This document shows, piece after piece, positions 29,072 through 38,440 of a stretch of 64,000 nucleotides of DNA. The stretch is from Bradyrhizobiaceae bacterium (GTDB lineage: Bacteria; Pseudomonadota; Alphaproteobacteria; Rhizobiales; Xanthobacteraceae). The stretch's first letter is position 1. Every line of letters starts with the position of its first letter. Both the position numbers and the translations under genes were made by a program. The notes under the pieces were generated by a model. That model ran no database searches. It saw nothing but the letters and a program-made list of their open reading frames with translations, and was not told the origin of the DNA. The DNA lies in NCBI GenBank assembly GCA_020853885.1, contig JADYXZ010000019.1, positions 496,001 to 560,000 on the forward strand, in the 5' to 3' direction.

Positions 29072-30763
29072 CTAGCATTTCCCTCCAGGGTCAGGGTGAC
29101 GGCCAGTCAACCTTCGCACGAGATGTTCCGCCATCCGAAAGGCCAATGCAACCGCGGTCAAAGTCGGGTTAGCGAAGCCGCAGGTCGGAAACACCGCGCT
29201 TCCCGCTACGAACAACCCCTTGGTGCTCCAAAGCTCGCCATTCTCGTCCACCACGCTCGTTCGCGGATCAGACCCCATGCGGGCCGTGCCGATATGATGG
29301 CCGCCTCCCGGCCCGATCACTTCCGGCAAGCGCTCGGCAAAGTCGGGCTTCAGTTCAACTTGACCAAGTCCGGCTCGATCCGAAGCTTGTGAAAGGATAC
29401 CATACGCACGCGTGATGGAGGCAAGGTCGGCTTCATTGACGCGCCAGCGAATGGCGAGCCGCGGCACGCCATAAGGGTCTGTGGTTGCACCGAGTGCAAC
29501 GCGCGACTCCGGGTCCGGCGATTGCTCGGCGTCGAACGCCATTGGATAGGTTGCATCTGGCCGTAGCAAGAACACCGATGGCAACTTGCGCGCCGCAAAT
29601 GTCCGCCGCCAGAGCCAGTCAATTCCAAAGCGTGCGAGCCGCGGAAGGCCTGTGGCAATATTCAATCCGTGCCGCAGGACCAACGTAGCGGGCGAGACTT
29701 GACTGGCGGTCCCAAACGCTAGCTTGCGTGAATATTCCGGAATCACGAAGCTCTTGGCGAAGGCCATCGCAGACAGAATCGAGTCTCCGTGTGACGGGTC
29801 AACAATCGAATGAACATTTGGGCGGAACACGATATTCCGAATATCGTTGCGCCGTCTGGCTTCGGGAGAAAGCAGAATAAGGCGACGGGCGTACACGCCA
29901 TCGCGGGTCATCGCGTAATCAAAGCAACCGCCACTTTCGGTGTGTCGCAGCCGGATGGATCCAATCGTCCCGCCGAGATGCGTCATGTAGAACCGGCCCA
30001 CGAGGTCGTGTTCGTTGCCTAGTCCGGATGGTCGGTGGTCGCGCGATGCCAGCAACAACCTTGGCGTTTCCAGCCCACCGCAGGCAATGACGACCGTTGT
30101 GGCCCTGAGGGTGAGGCGTCGGTCAGATTCGGCCCGGAGTTCGACTCCGAGGACATGCTCCGCATCGGGAGTCGTCAGGATGTTTGTGCAGGTAGCGCCT
30201 CGCAGTACGATGACGTGCTCGGACTCAACGAGCGTCTTCCCCCACTTTTTCCAGACATTTGTCGGCTCGCTGAAACGCTCGATCCGATTCAGCTTGAGAT
30301 CTGGATCGGCGATATCATCGACGGCCGCCGACTTGACCGTCGGGGAAAGCACGGATGTCGAAAAGTCCTCTTCGCCGGCCTGCAGGAACCGAAGCGCATC
30401 CGCAATCCACGAGCCGACCTCCTCATAGGAAACGGGCCATCGCGGGGAGGAAGGACTTCCTTCAAAATCTTCACGGTCAAGTGGAATGCAACGGCCGCCC
30501 CAAACCGAGGTCGTTCCGCCGAGGACCATCCTTCGTCCCAGCACGGTCGAAGGATGTCGTGGATCGACGATGTGATCCTCTCTGAAGAATTGGGTCTGAC
30601 GATGCTTCTCGAACCTCGGTCCGCCGGCTTCTACCAGCGCGATCCGCCCGGCGCGGCCGGCAAGGCGCATCGCAAGTGCAACTCCCACTGCTCCCGCGCC
30701 GACAATTGCCACATCAAAGGTCGGGAGTGACTGGTCGGACAAAGAACTGGCAGCAGCCATCAT
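29072..30763 (-). CDS. GMC-family FAD oxidoreductase, 563 aa
   Basis: N-terminal FAD Rossmann motif DVAIVGAGAVGVALAMRLAG, then LGGTTSVWGGRC (FAD-pyrophosphate binding) and the C-terminal GGHHIGTARMG and FVAGSAVFPTCGFANPTLT. The second block carries the catalytic His and the Asn typical of GMC enzymes that oxidise alcohol groups of sugars or alcohols. A second member is at 45363-47051. In an EPS locus the likely substrate is a nucleotide sugar or the polymer itself, but which is not known. It heads a leftward unit, divergent from the aminotransferase gene. Confidence 0.85.
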   Translation of the reverse strand: MMAAASSLSDQSLPTFDVAIVGAGAVGVALAMRLAGRAGRIALVEAGGPRFEKHRQTQFFREDHIVDPRHPSTVLGRRMVLGGTTSVWGGRCIPLDREDFEGSPSSPRWPVSYEEVGSWIADALRFLQAGEEDFSTSVLSPTVKSAAVDDIADPDLKLNRIERFSEPTNVWKKWGKTLVESEHVIVLRGATCTNILTTPDAEHVLGVELRAESDRRLTLRATTVVIACGGLETPRLLLASRDHRPSGLGNEHDLVGRFYMTHLGGTIGSIRLRHTESGGCFDYAMTRDGVYARRLILLSPEARRRNDIRNIVFRPNVHSIVDPSHGDSILSAMAFAKSFVIPEYSRKLAFGTASQVSPATLVLRHGLNIATGLPRLARFGIDWLWRRTFAARKLPSVFLLRPDATYPMAFDAEQSPDPESRVALGATTDPYGVPRLAIRWRVNEADLASITRAYGILSQASDRAGLGQVELKPDFAERLPEVIGPGGGHHIGTARMGSDPRTSVVDENGELWSTKGLFVAGSAVFPTCGFANPTLTAVALAFRMAEHLVRRLTGRHPDPGGKC

Positions 30764-31017
30764 TGAAGGGAACGGCAGAAGCGCCGCCGACTGAATTACG
30801 GTTACCGGCCCGGCCGAAAATATATTGTAGCATCAGATGCGGGAAGTGGCGGCAACCTCGGCACATCTGACGCCTTGCAGCGTCTCCCATCAAGCTCGGA
30901 GCTAGCCCATAGTTAAATTTACCGACCAATGAAGGAATTAGCCATCCAGGACCCTAAACGACCCCCGACCGCTTTGCAGACCCCATTATCTACCCTAGGA
31001 TTGGTTTTTAAGAGACC

Positions 31018-32301
31018 GTGCGGGTTTCCGGTACAGTGATGTTTAGTCCACAGCCGCGGCTGCGTTTGTACGGGATGCCTGGCGCTCTCGTGACGGTCGC
31101 CAAAGCATATCTCACCGGCAGCGTGAACCGCGGGCAGGACCTCCAACGGCTGGAGGCGGAGCTTCTCCGATATACGGGCGTCAATCATGCGGTCACCGTC
31201 TCGCAATGCAGATATGCGCTGCACTTGCTGGTCAAGCATCTCGTCAAACCGGGCCAGAAAGTCATTTTATCCCCATACACCATTCACGACGTGATCAACA
31301 TGGTAATTGCGGCAGGGGCAATCCCTGTCTTCGCCGACATCGATAAAGAGACTTGCAATATTAGTTTGGAAGATGCGCGCAGTCTGATCGACGAGAACAC
31401 CGGCGCGATTTTGATTACGCATTTTCAGGGAATGGCGTGCGATGCAATGGCGTTTCGCCGGCTTTGCGACGAGCACGGAATTAAGCTGATCGAAGACTGT
31501 GCGCAGGCTTTCGGCGCAATGACCGGCAATCGGCTGGTTGGCACTGTGGGACATGCCGGAGCGTACAGCTTCAATCGCGTCAAGAATGTCAACAGCTTCT
31601 ATGGCGGAGCGATTGTCACCGACGACGCCGAGCTTGCCGCAAGGATTCGACAGGAAGTAGGGTTACTGCCGCCAATCCAGCCGCGTCGGCTGCTCAAGCA
31701 AATTATCTACTGCGCCGTGCGCGAACTGCTTTCCGTCACGCCCGTGTTTCAGCTCGTCACCTATCCCATTGTCCGCTTTGCATCGTTGCGCGGATCTCGC
31801 GCAGCCAACAAGGTCATCAATACCGAAGAGCATCCGGTGCGGCGTGATACGCTAAGTGAATTCCTGCGGTGCCGCATGACTCAGATGCAGGCACGTATCG
31901 TTATTCAGCAGCTCGATTCGGTAGAACGCAGCATCGAGCGCCGCAGCCAGATAGCGGAGAAATATTATCAGGGCCTGAAGAACATTAGAGGATTGCAGCT
32001 ACCGCCGCGACGAATGGATCACAGTCACATCTATCTCGGTTATCCGATCCAGGTCGAAGACCGCGACGCATTCATCAGACACATGATGCGAGCAGGCCGG
32101 GATATCGCAATTCAGCACTGCGGGAACTTGGCTGACGAGAAGTGTTTCAAGTCATTCCATCGCGATTGCCCGAATGCCCGCTGGGTCGCGCAACGCGTCG
32201 TATTGCTGCCCGATCATCCGAAATATTCGGATCGTGAGGTTCAGCGAACGATCGCCGCCACGCGGGCATACTTTGAAACGAGCGAAAACCCTCTTGGGTG
32301 A
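31018..32301 (+). CDS. DegT/DnrJ/EryC1/StrS-family PLP aminotransferase, 427 aa
   Basis: Sugar aminotransferase fold: VTVSQCRYALHLLVK (phosphate pocket), IEDCAQAFGAM (Asp that binds the pyridine ring), YSFNRVKNVNSFYGGAIV, where the Lys in VKN is the PLP Schiff-base residue. In canonical enzymes this segment reads SF...K..GEGG; here the loop after the Lys is NVNSFYGG, so the substrate may be unusual. Starts at GTG 31018 or ATG 31039. It may transfer an amino group to a keto-sugar nucleotide used by the locus. Confidence 0.8.
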   Translation: MRVSGTVMFSPQPRLRLYGMPGALVTVAKAYLTGSVNRGQDLQRLEAELLRYTGVNHAVTVSQCRYALHLLVKHLVKPGQKVILSPYTIHDVINMVIAAGAIPVFADIDKETCNISLEDARSLIDENTGAILITHFQGMACDAMAFRRLCDEHGIKLIEDCAQAFGAMTGNRLVGTVGHAGAYSFNRVKNVNSFYGGAIVTDDAELAARIRQEVGLLPPIQPRRLLKQIIYCAVRELLSVTPVFQLVTYPIVRFASLRGSRAANKVINTEEHPVRRDTLSEFLRCRMTQMQARIVIQQLDSVERSIERRSQIAEKYYQGLKNIRGLQLPPRRMDHSHIYLGYPIQVEDRDAFIRHMMRAGRDIAIQHCGNLADEKCFKSFHRDCPNARWVAQRVVLLPDHPKYSDREVQRTIAATRAYFETSENPLG

Positions 32302-32407
32302 GCCGACAAGGCAGGTTGCTTAACGCTACTCGGTCCTTGTTCGAGTCTGCGGGATTGTGTTGCGGCGTCTGGAAAAATGTTCTTGGCCGCCAAGTGCGAG
32401 TCGGAGT

Positions 32408-33136
32408 TTAGGCTCCATTGAAATGAACATAGTATGGTCGTCGATTGAGCTGGTGCAAGATATAGCTGCCGACCAGAAGAAGCGGTCGCGCCAATGGTAG
32501 CTTGCTTATGTTGGCGTAGCGGAGCTTTTTCTGTTTGCTGGCATGCGCCGAAGACACTGAGACGTCTCGGACTCTGTATTTGATCAGCGGTTCAGGAATC
32601 CGGTATCTCGTAGTCGAGTTTTCGGTATCATCCCACCAAATTCCACTGTCTGTTGCTCGGTCGTAGATCGACTTGTCGCGAAATGGAAATTTGAGCATAA
32701 AATCGCGACGTATCATCCACGCACTCGGCATCGGAGTGTACTTCGCTGTTCCATACGCAAAGACGGTGCCGTCCTCCCGCATGAGAAGATGATCCACTCC
32801 AACAAAATCCGCGTCGTGACTTCGCAAGAACGCCAGCTGTGCTGCCGTTTTGGTCGGCAGCCAGACGTCATCCGCATCGAGGAACGCTATGAATTCTGTT
32901 TTCGCTTCGGCGACTGCCGCATTGCGTGTGGGGCCGGGCGGACTCATCGGGATGCGCAAGATGCGGGCTTCCGGACAATCACCCATGACGTCTTCGATCC
33001 AGTTGTTGGACGTCTCCACAACCACGATGATGTCGCAGGGTTCGGTTTGCTCGCGGATGGAACGGATGGCTTCGCCAACAAAAGGCCGATCACCAGCCGT
33101 CATGCAAGGAACGATCGCCGTTACCGCCTTAGCCAC
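32408..33136 (-). CDS. Glycosyltransferase family 2, 242 aa
   Basis: GT-A fold with VTAIVPCMTAGDRPFVGEAI at the start, NAAVAEAKTEFIAFLDADDVW holding the DxD-type metal motif, and a central IWWDDTENSTTRYRIP that would lie near the acceptor site. Inverting or retaining sugar transferase acting on nucleotide-activated sugars. Converges with the aminotransferase gene and diverges from the methyltransferase; stands as a single gene. Confidence 0.85.
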   Translation of the reverse strand: MAKAVTAIVPCMTAGDRPFVGEAIRSIREQTEPCDIIVVVETSNNWIEDVMGDCPEARILRIPMSPPGPTRNAAVAEAKTEFIAFLDADDVWLPTKTAAQLAFLRSHDADFVGVDHLLMREDGTVFAYGTAKYTPMPSAWMIRRDFMLKFPFRDKSIYDRATDSGIWWDDTENSTTRYRIPEPLIKYRVRDVSVSSAHASKQKKLRYANISKLPLARPLLLVGSYILHQLNRRPYYVHFNGA

Positions 33137-33475
33137 GAACCGTCTCCCCCAGGATCAGAGCTATACTCCCGGTGAACCCAGACCGTTCCAACGCACTCCA
33201 GCCGTCGATATCGAACGTTGCCAAAGGTAGTAAATACCGCTGAAATCACAAGAACGCATCGGCCGATTAGTTAATCTTCATCCTTCGTTCGAGCAACTCG
33301 ACCTTTGCCCGGAAAGGCTTGACCGCGCAACGTCAATTGGTCGACTATTCAATAGGGCGGCGACGATTACAAGGATGCCTCACGGACGCAATGGTTTGGC
33401 TGTACTAATGATCGGCTTCTCAGCCCGAACAATAGAGTCGAACTAGCTGCGTTTAAGGCTAGCGCGAAGACCGCC
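33137..33475. other. AT-richer divergent intergenic region
   Basis: About 340 bases between the leftward GT2 gene and the rightward methyltransferase gene, with no frame worth calling. Likely carries two divergent promoters. This is the start of the long rightward EPS operon. Confidence 0.45.
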
Positions 33476-34240
33476 ATGTGGAATCCAAGTGTTGGTCATC
33501 TCGCGGATATCTCCGGCAGAGCGAAATATGCGCTTCGCACAATCGCCCTGCTAGTTCGATCCCGCGCTCCCATAAGCGTGATCGCGAGATATCTGCAGAG
33601 CCTTCTTCACAAAATCGCACACTTCTCGGCGTATAAGTCGAAATCATTGGAAGTCAGTCGGAGCATGGCGGCGATTGGCGTATTCAGCGTGGATTGGTTC
33701 TCGGCAAAAGCGCCATATTGGTTGAAAATATTTGAAACGCAGAATTTCCATCATCAGTTCATCAATGCTTTGGAGATTGGAAGTTGGGAGGGGATGTCCG
33801 CGTGTTTCCTCCTCAGCAATTTGAGAAATGCGTCATTGATTGCAGTGGATACCTGGGAAGGAAGCGACGAGCACGTCGGAATGAAGAGCGTGCAAACGAT
33901 AGAGGAGATTTTCGACTCGAATGCCGCAAAATTTGGCAATCGCGTGCGAAAATACAAAGGAACATCTGCATCCTTCTTTTCGGAGTATAAGGGTGAGGAG
34001 CAATTCAACTTTATCTACGTCGACGGATCGCATTGCGCGGATGACGTTGTTTGCGACGCGATAAATGCTTGGCGGCTTCTATCAAGAGGAGGGGTGATTA
34101 TTTTTGACGACTACATATGGGAGTTTTATCCGAAGACGCGCGACAATCCTGTCACGGCAATCAACGCATTCCTGTATATGAAGAAGGGAGAGTACGAAAT
34201 CCTGGATGTCTACGAGCAGCTGTGCCTCAAGAAGTCCTGA
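33476..34240 (+). CDS. Class I SAM-dependent methyltransferase, 254 aa
   Basis: Motif I LEIGSWEGMSACFLLSN near residue 100, motif II-like ASLIAVDTWEGSDEH, and post-motif FIYVDGSHCADDV plus GGVIIFDDYIWEF. This is the Methyltransf_24 pattern. N-terminal 90 residues contain a basic helical section (SVIARYLQSLLHKIAHF). The gene is visibly AT-richer than its neighbours, suggesting separate origin. Probably methylates a sugar of the EPS unit. It begins the rightward ten-gene run that ends at 48250. Confidence 0.78.
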   Translation: MWNPSVGHLADISGRAKYALRTIALLVRSRAPISVIARYLQSLLHKIAHFSAYKSKSLEVSRSMAAIGVFSVDWFSAKAPYWLKIFETQNFHHQFINALEIGSWEGMSACFLLSNLRNASLIAVDTWEGSDEHVGMKSVQTIEEIFDSNAAKFGNRVRKYKGTSASFFSEYKGEEQFNFIYVDGSHCADDVVCDAINAWRLLSRGGVIIFDDYIWEFYPKTRDNPVTAINAFLYMKKGEYEILDVYEQLCLKKS

Positions 34241-34280
34241 ACGGTTCGATCGTGATTCCATCAGGCGAAATTGAATTGGA

Positions 34281-36227
34281 ATGTGTGGGATAGTCGGAAC
34301 AATAGGAATTCCAGAAATCGACGCGTCCTTCCGCACACTCGTCGATTGCCTTGCCCATCGTGGTCCTGACGCCAATGGAATATTCGAGGAGCGGTTCGCC
34401 GGTCAGGACATAAAGCTTGGTCACCGCAGACTTTCAATCATAGACCTGTCTGACGCAGCCAATCAGCCGTTCGAGAAAGACGGTCTCGTACTCGTCTACA
34501 ACGGTGAGGTTTACAATTATCGCCAGCTGAAATCCGAGATTGAGAGATCTGGCGTAACCTTTCGAACGAACTCTGACACCGAAGTCGTACTCGAGGCATG
34601 GCGGCTGTGGGGAGCGAAGAGCCTGCTTCGGCTACGCGGCATGTTCGCATTTGCACTTTATGATCGACGCAGCGGCAGTCTGGTGCTCGCCCGCGATCCG
34701 TTCGGAATCAAGCCGCTCTTCGTGCTGAGCAAAGGAACCGGTCTAGCCTTTGCCTCCGAGCTCAAGGCCTTACTTCCTATTCTCGGAGCAGACGCGGCGA
34801 TAGACGACACCGGGGTTATTGCGTCGCTCGTCTATGGCTGGCTTCCCGATGAATTCTGCATGTACCGGCAGATCACGAAGCTCCAGCCGGGAAGATGGCT
34901 TGAGCGAAGGATAGATGGAACGATTGCCGAGCATGTCTACTGGGACCCGGTCAGGGAGACCGTGGAGCAACAGCATCTGCCGCTCGACATCGAAGAACTT
35001 CGTCACGTTTTGAAAGAGTCGGTTGAGGCGCACATGGTGGCCGACGTTCCGGTGGCGACATTTCTTTCCGGAGGGCTCGACTCCAGCCTGATTACGGTGC
35101 TTGCTCGCCGCCAAGTCGACAATCTGGATTGCTTTACAATCGCGTTCCGGCCGGAAGATCAAAAATTCGAAGCAATGCCGGACGACCTATCCTATGCGCG
35201 CCAAATTGCCAAGGCCGCTGCGGTGAATTTGCACGAGGTCGTCATTCAACCTGATCTGGTAAAGATGTTGCCACAGATGGTGCACATCCTCGATGAGCCC
35301 ATCGGCGATGCTGCGGCAATAAACGCATACGTTATCTGCAAAGGAGCGAGAGATCTCGGCATAAAGGTCTTGTTGTCGGGCATGGGCGCGGATGAAATAT
35401 TCGCCGGCTATCGCCGCCATTACGCATGTATGCTGGCAGCTCGCTATCTGCAGTTGCCGACGTTCCTGCGCAAAGGATTGATCGAACCGCTAACGGATGC
35501 GCTGCCTGCGGCCGGACGCAACAGGGGATACCAGACGCTGCGCTGGGCTAAACGTTTCACCAAGTTCGCCAGTCTACCCGAGGAGCAAGCGTTCCACCGC
35601 AGCTACGCCCTGCTTGGACAAGATGACCTTCCATCCGTCCTGAACAGGGATTTTTCACGCGAAGTCGAGCGCGTGTTTCGCCACCACGCGGAGGTTTATG
35701 CGCAAGGATCCCCCGACGATCAGGTCAACCGCATGTGTCAGGCGGACGTGAGATTGTTTCTTTCGGGTCTCAATCTCGCCTACACCGACCGAGCATCGAT
35801 GGCTGCATCGACGGAAGTACGTGTGCCGTTCGTGGATGTCGAGGTTGTTCGTGCCGCCTTCCGGATTGAGGGGAGGGAGAAGATCCACGGGCGAAATGGA
35901 AAACTGGCGCTCAAGAGGGCGGCAGAAGCCTGGCTGCCGAAATCGATCGTCTATCGACCGAAAGGATTGTTCAGTGCTCCCTTGCGGGCGTGGGTGCGGA
36001 AGGACTTGAGAGAAATGGTGGACGACATCCTTCCGAACGGTGAACTTGTGCGGCGAGGGTACGTCAAGGCCGGTTATATCCGCAATCTCATCGATAGCGA
36101 TCGTGTCGGACGGCATGATTACAGCAAGGAAATCTGGCACCTCCTGACTCTGGATTACTGGTTGAGAAACCAAAAAGCGGCCGCCTCAAGACAAATTTTG
36201 CCAACCCCCGCGGCAGCCAACCTTTGA
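34281..36227 (+). CDS. asnB: Asparagine synthase (glutamine-hydrolysing) type, 648 aa
   Basis: Starts MCGIVGTIG, so the Cys2 amidotransferase nucleophile follows directly. Glutamine amidotransferase domain to about residue 200 (GPDANGIFEERF, VYNGEVYNYRQL, RDPFGIKPLF), then the synthase domain with FLSGGLDSSLITVLA (PP-loop ATP site, near residue 260), LLSGMGADEIFAGY and TDRASMAASTEVRVPFVD. In EPS and capsule loci such paralogues amidate an acid group, so uronate amidation of the polymer is likely here rather than asparagine synthesis. Overlaps the next gene's start region. Confidence 0.88.
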   Translation: MCGIVGTIGIPEIDASFRTLVDCLAHRGPDANGIFEERFAGQDIKLGHRRLSIIDLSDAANQPFEKDGLVLVYNGEVYNYRQLKSEIERSGVTFRTNSDTEVVLEAWRLWGAKSLLRLRGMFAFALYDRRSGSLVLARDPFGIKPLFVLSKGTGLAFASELKALLPILGADAAIDDTGVIASLVYGWLPDEFCMYRQITKLQPGRWLERRIDGTIAEHVYWDPVRETVEQQHLPLDIEELRHVLKESVEAHMVADVPVATFLSGGLDSSLITVLARRQVDNLDCFTIAFRPEDQKFEAMPDDLSYARQIAKAAAVNLHEVVIQPDLVKMLPQMVHILDEPIGDAAAINAYVICKGARDLGIKVLLSGMGADEIFAGYRRHYACMLAARYLQLPTFLRKGLIEPLTDALPAAGRNRGYQTLRWAKRFTKFASLPEEQAFHRSYALLGQDDLPSVLNRDFSREVERVFRHHAEVYAQGSPDDQVNRMCQADVRLFLSGLNLAYTDRASMAASTEVRVPFVDVEVVRAAFRIEGREKIHGRNGKLALKRAAEAWLPKSIVYRPKGLFSAPLRAWVRKDLREMVDDILPNGELVRRGYVKAGYIRNLIDSDRVGRHDYSKEIWHLLTLDYWLRNQKAAASRQILPTPAAANL

Positions 36228-36241
36228 AACTACGGTCCCCC

Positions 36242-38440
36242 ATGAAACAGATCGCCCAACATTATAAGAGCGGAGAGCTGAGCCTGCTTGATGTGCCGGT
36301 TCCAAGCTGCAAGCCGGGCGGCGTGCTCGTGCGCACTGCATTTTCCGTAATTTCTCCCGGAACGGAGATTATGAAAGTTTCCGAGAGCAAACTCTCACTG
36401 CTCGGGAAGGCCAGAGCAAGACCGGATCAGGTGAAGAAAGTAATCAATGCGGTTCGTCAGCAAGGTTTGCTGTCGACTTTTCAGAAAGTCATGAATCGCC
36501 TCGATTCGTATACGCCCCTCGGATATTCGCTAGCCGGCGTCATCGTGGAGTTAGGGGCGGGCGTGGAAGGGCTTTACGTTGGGCAGGCGGTCGCCTGCGC
36601 CGGGAACCAATACGCACTTCACGCCGAATACAATTGGGTTCCGGAGAATATGTGTGCTCCAGTGCCGTCCGGTATCGGATTGGATCAGGCGGCGTTTACG
36701 ACGATTGGAGCGATCGCATTACAGGGATTGCGCCAGGCAGACGTTCGACTAGGGGAAACTGCGTGCGTAATTGGCCTTGGCCTGATCGGCCAGATCCTCG
36801 TTCGGATCCTCCGAAGTACGGGTGTTCAAGTCGTCGGAATTGATATCGTACCCGATCGTTGTCGGGCGGCTGAGGCTGCCGGTGCAGCGATATGCACCAT
36901 TCCGGGCGCTCCGGATTTCGCGCGGTTCACCCGCGAAGTGGCCGCGTTGACCGGAGGTCATGGTGTTGATTGCGTCTTCATCACTGCCGGCGGCAGTGAC
37001 AACAAACCGGTAGAACTTGCCGCCGAACTCGCCCGCGATCGCGCGAGGGTCGTTGATATCGGCAAATGCAGAATCGATTTGCCCTGGAACGCCTACTACG
37101 AGAAAGAGCTCGAGTTTCGTTTTTCTCGCTCCTATGGACCCGGCCGTTACGACCCAATCTATGAGGAGGGGGGCATCGATTATCCAATCGGGTATGTGCG
37201 GTGGACGGAACGGCGCAATATGGAATGCGTCCTCGGCCTACTTCGCGACGGGCGCTTGGACTTCGCACCATTGATCACCCACGTGTTCCCTTTCGAATCC
37301 GCCGTCGATATTTACGAAAGAATGAATAAAGGCGACGTTCCCGGTCTCGGAATTCTCTTCAGGTATCCGGAAACATCTCCTGTCGTTCGGCGGTTGGTCA
37401 GCCGCAACATTTCTCCGAAAGTGGCCGGCCAAATCCGACTCGGTGTCATTGGCGCAGGAAACTACGTGTCGAGCATGCTGCTCCCACACCTCGTTCGCCG
37501 CAACGATGTCGCCCTTATGGAAGTCGTCACGAACACCGCACTGTCTGCGGCAAATGCAGTCAGGAAGTTTGGGTTCGCTCGTTCGGCGACAGACAGCACC
37601 GGTCTCATGACTGCCGACGACATCGACGCGCTGCTGATCGGCACACGTCATGCGACCCACGCCGAACTTGTGTGCGCCGCGCTTCGGGCAGGCAAGGCCG
37701 TTTTTGTCGAGAAGCCGCTTGCGATCACGCGTGAATCTCTATCCCAAATAGTGCGCACGATCGAAGAGACCGGCAACGACCGTCTGATGGTTGGTTTCAA
37801 CCGGCGCTTCTCTCCTTTACTTAGCCAGTTGAAGCAGGAGTGGGAAAGGCGCATCGGCCCTCATATGATTCACTATCGGATCAATGCAGGCCCGCTCGAG
37901 AAGGGGTCTTGGTATCTGCAATCCTCGACCGAAGGCTCCCGCTTTGTCGGCGAGGGCGGCCACTTCATTGATACGGTGAGTTGGTGGCTGGAAGCAGATC
38001 CGCTGCAAGTCACCGCCGCGGCGACCGTCGGCGACCAAGATAATCTTTCTGCGATCTTCAGGTATCCCGACGGTTCGCTGGCGACTATCAGTTATCTGAC
38101 GGACGGCGATGCACGCCTGCCCAAGGAACGGATCGAGATTTTCGGAGAAGGTAAAGTCGCGTGTTTCGACAATTTCTCGCAGTTTGTGCTATGGCAAAAC
38201 GGCCGCTCGATGACGAGACGCGCCCGCACGCTCGACAAGGGGCAGCAAGGGGAGTTGGACGCTTTCATATCAGCAGTCAAGGGTGGCGATCGAATGCCAG
38301 TAAATGTCGAATCGCTGTTGACCACCACGGCCGCGACGATTGCGGTGCAGGAGAGCGTTGCTGCCAATATGCCGATCTCTCTTGCGAGTGCAGGCCATGC
38401 TGGCGCACGTGAGTTCAAAGCTGCAGCCGAAGTAGAATGA
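36242..38440 (+). CDS. Fused medium-chain dehydrogenase and Gfo/Idh/MocA oxidoreductase, 732 aa
   Basis: Residues 1-370 are an MDR (alcohol dehydrogenase-like) domain with VISPGTEIMKV, GYSLAGVIVELGAGV and the Rossmann GLGLIGQILVRIL. The usual zinc-ligand Cys/His residues (CGTD, GHE) are replaced, so it is a zinc-free form. Residues about 390-732 are a Gfo/Idh/MocA domain with LGVIGAGNYVSSML, FVEKPLAIT and EGGHFIDTVSWWLEADP. The two-domain enzyme is a recurrent partner of heparinase II/III proteins in EPS loci, as here (4-base overlap). Reaction on a nucleotide sugar or polymer end is not known. TTG 36224 is an alternative start. Confidence 0.85.
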   Translation: MKQIAQHYKSGELSLLDVPVPSCKPGGVLVRTAFSVISPGTEIMKVSESKLSLLGKARARPDQVKKVINAVRQQGLLSTFQKVMNRLDSYTPLGYSLAGVIVELGAGVEGLYVGQAVACAGNQYALHAEYNWVPENMCAPVPSGIGLDQAAFTTIGAIALQGLRQADVRLGETACVIGLGLIGQILVRILRSTGVQVVGIDIVPDRCRAAEAAGAAICTIPGAPDFARFTREVAALTGGHGVDCVFITAGGSDNKPVELAAELARDRARVVDIGKCRIDLPWNAYYEKELEFRFSRSYGPGRYDPIYEEGGIDYPIGYVRWTERRNMECVLGLLRDGRLDFAPLITHVFPFESAVDIYERMNKGDVPGLGILFRYPETSPVVRRLVSRNISPKVAGQIRLGVIGAGNYVSSMLLPHLVRRNDVALMEVVTNTALSAANAVRKFGFARSATDSTGLMTADDIDALLIGTRHATHAELVCAALRAGKAVFVEKPLAITRESLSQIVRTIEETGNDRLMVGFNRRFSPLLSQLKQEWERRIGPHMIHYRINAGPLEKGSWYLQSSTEGSRFVGEGGHFIDTVSWWLEADPLQVTAAATVGDQDNLSAIFRYPDGSLATISYLTDGDARLPKERIEIFGEGKVACFDNFSQFVLWQNGRSMTRRARTLDKGQQGELDAFISAVKGGDRMPVNVESLLTTTAATIAVQESVAANMPISLASAGHAGAREFKAAAEVE